DNA of 35,502 bases from Streptomyces somaliensis DSM 40738 (lineage in GTDB: Bacteria > Actinomycetota > Actinomycetes > Streptomycetales > Streptomycetaceae). The stretch covers positions 1-35,502 of the forward strand of contig JAAXOU010000020.1 in the NCBI GenBank assembly GCA_012396115.1, given 5' to 3'. The position numbers and the translations under genes were made by a program. This document shows positions 34,795 through 35,502 of the stretch, one piece after another (the stretch's first letter is position 1; every line of letters begins with the position of its first letter). The notes beneath the pieces are model-generated. The model saw only the letters and a program-made list of their open reading frames with translations, made no database searches and was not told the origin of the DNA.

Positions 34795-35502
34795 ATGCAC
34801 AGGGACAGCGAGCACGTACCGGAGCTGGTGAGCGCGGCGCGGGCGGGGGACGCCCGGGCGCGCGAGCGGCTCGTCGAGGACTATCTGCCGCTGGTCTACA
34901 ACGTGGTGGGACGGGCGCTGGACGGGCACGCCGACGTGGACGACGTGGTCCAGGACACCATGTTCCGGGCACTGGACGGGCTGGGTGGGCTGCGCGAGCC
35001 CTCCCGGTTCCGGTCCTGGTTGGTCGCCATAGCGATGAACCAGGTGCGCCGCCGCTGGAACGACCGCCGGCAGGCGCCGGTCGCGTCGCTGGAGCGCGTG
35101 GCGGAACGCCCGGACCCGGCGGGTGACTTCGTGGACCTGACGATCCTGCGGCTCGGTCTGTCCGGCCAGCGGCGGGAGGTCGCCGAGGCGACCCGGTGGC
35201 TCGACGAGGCCGACCGGGCGCTGCTGTCCCTGTGGTGGCAGGAGGTGTCGGGCAGACTCACGCGCGCGGAGCTGGCCGAGGCGCTGGGCGTCCCGGCGCG
35301 TCACGCGGCGGTGCGGGTGCAGCGGACGAAGGCCCGGCTGGAGACGGGCCGGGTGGTGGTGCGCGCCCTGGCGGCGAAGCCCCGGTGCGCCGTGCTGGCG
35401 CGGCTGACCGCGGGCTGGGACGGGCGCCCGGCCCCGGTGTGGCGCAAGCGCGTCGCGCGGCACGTCCGGGGCTGCCGCGCCTGCGGCGGGCACCGCGCGG
35501 AC
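34795..35502 (+). CDS. ECF-type sigma factor with a zinc-finger anti-sigma-like extension (partial)
   Basis: Open reading frame from ATG 34795 to the end of the window, at least 236 residues with no stop. Sigma region 2 is visible as RLVEDYLPLVYNVVGRALDG, then HADVDDVVQDTMFRALDGL and SRFRSWLVAIAMNQVRRRW. Region 4 is a weaker helix-turn-helix (LTRAELAEALGVPARHAAVR). Past it the protein continues to RKRVARHVRGCRACGGH, which contains His-x3-Cys-x2-Cys, the signature of zinc-binding anti-sigma domains. So sigma and anti-sigma-like parts are joined in one polypeptide. The remainder, likely including membrane and surface domains, lies outside. GGGGCGGGGCAGGG upstream is a weak ribosome binding site; the start is the best in-frame ATG. 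Confidence 0.85.
   Translation, partial: MHRDSEHVPELVSAARAGDARARERLVEDYLPLVYNVVGRALDGHADVDDVVQDTMFRALDGLGGLREPSRFRSWLVAIAMNQVRRRWNDRRQAPVASLERVAERPDPAGDFVDLTILRLGLSGQRREVAEATRWLDEADRALLSLWWQEVSGRLTRAELAEALGVPARHAAVRVQRTKARLETGRVVVRALAAKPRCAVLARLTAGWDGRPAPVWRKRVARHVRGCRACGGHRAD

Noticed and set aside
1..35502. CRISPR arrays, tRNA genes, rRNA, integrase with att sites
   Set aside because: No regularly spaced repeats, cloverleaf-like sequences or integrase motifs were seen; mobility evidence is limited to decayed transposases.

Overview
The window is very GC-rich, uses GTG starts and ATGA/GTGA overlaps freely, contains rare in-frame TTA codons, and carries actinomycete-type gene families (HelD, NarL-type two-component pairs, IS701/IS982/IS3 relics, a parS-like site). 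It reads as a chromosomal segment of a Streptomyces or close relative. No tRNA, rRNA or CRISPR array was found.

Left flank (1-5082): a glucose 1-dehydrogenase-like zinc dehydrogenase, then an ABC ATPase/FtsX-type permease pair on the minus strand. This pair is divergent from a histidine kinase/response regulator pair, a common layout for envelope or peptide-stress export.

Accessory region (about 5086-28430): it opens with a chimeric IS relic (IS3 OrfA start joined to an IS5-type DDE fragment). The IS end also supplies the last codons of a small hypothetical gene. Then come a nucleotidyltransferase-like gene, a broken PLP-dependent decarboxylase, an EamA/DMT exporter, a membrane-anchored unknown, and a HelD-type RNA polymerase-associated helicase with a TTA codon. 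A graveyard of three decayed transposases (IS3, IS982-like, IS701) fills 13.2-15.0 kb.

Next to it lies the most interesting part, a compact non-ribosomal peptide operon (15372-27785). A 27-codon upstream ORF behind a hairpin precedes nrps1 (A-T-C), nrps2 (half-C, A-T-C-A-T-C-T), an MFS exporter and an NTF2-like protein. The operon ends in a perfect 19-bp hairpin. Adenylation codes read by eye suggest Val, Ser and Thr. There is no thioesterase, no MbtH, and the last carrier domain has no adenylation domain, so loading of that carrier and product release are open questions. A TTA codon in nrps1 suggests bldA control. Downstream are a P-domain fragment and another IS3 OrfA relic, so degraded mobile elements border both sides of the operon.

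Right flank (28614-35502): citramalate synthase with an added C-terminal ACT-like domain sits behind a classic attenuator (leader peptide with Leu-Ile-Ile and an intrinsic terminator). A WGR/beta-propeller gene is translationally coupled to an unknown gene. A secreted PGRP-type amidase converges on an SGNH hydrolase with a TTA codon. A parS-like 14-mer follows, then the start of a sigma factor that runs into a zinc-binding anti-sigma-like motif and leaves the window.
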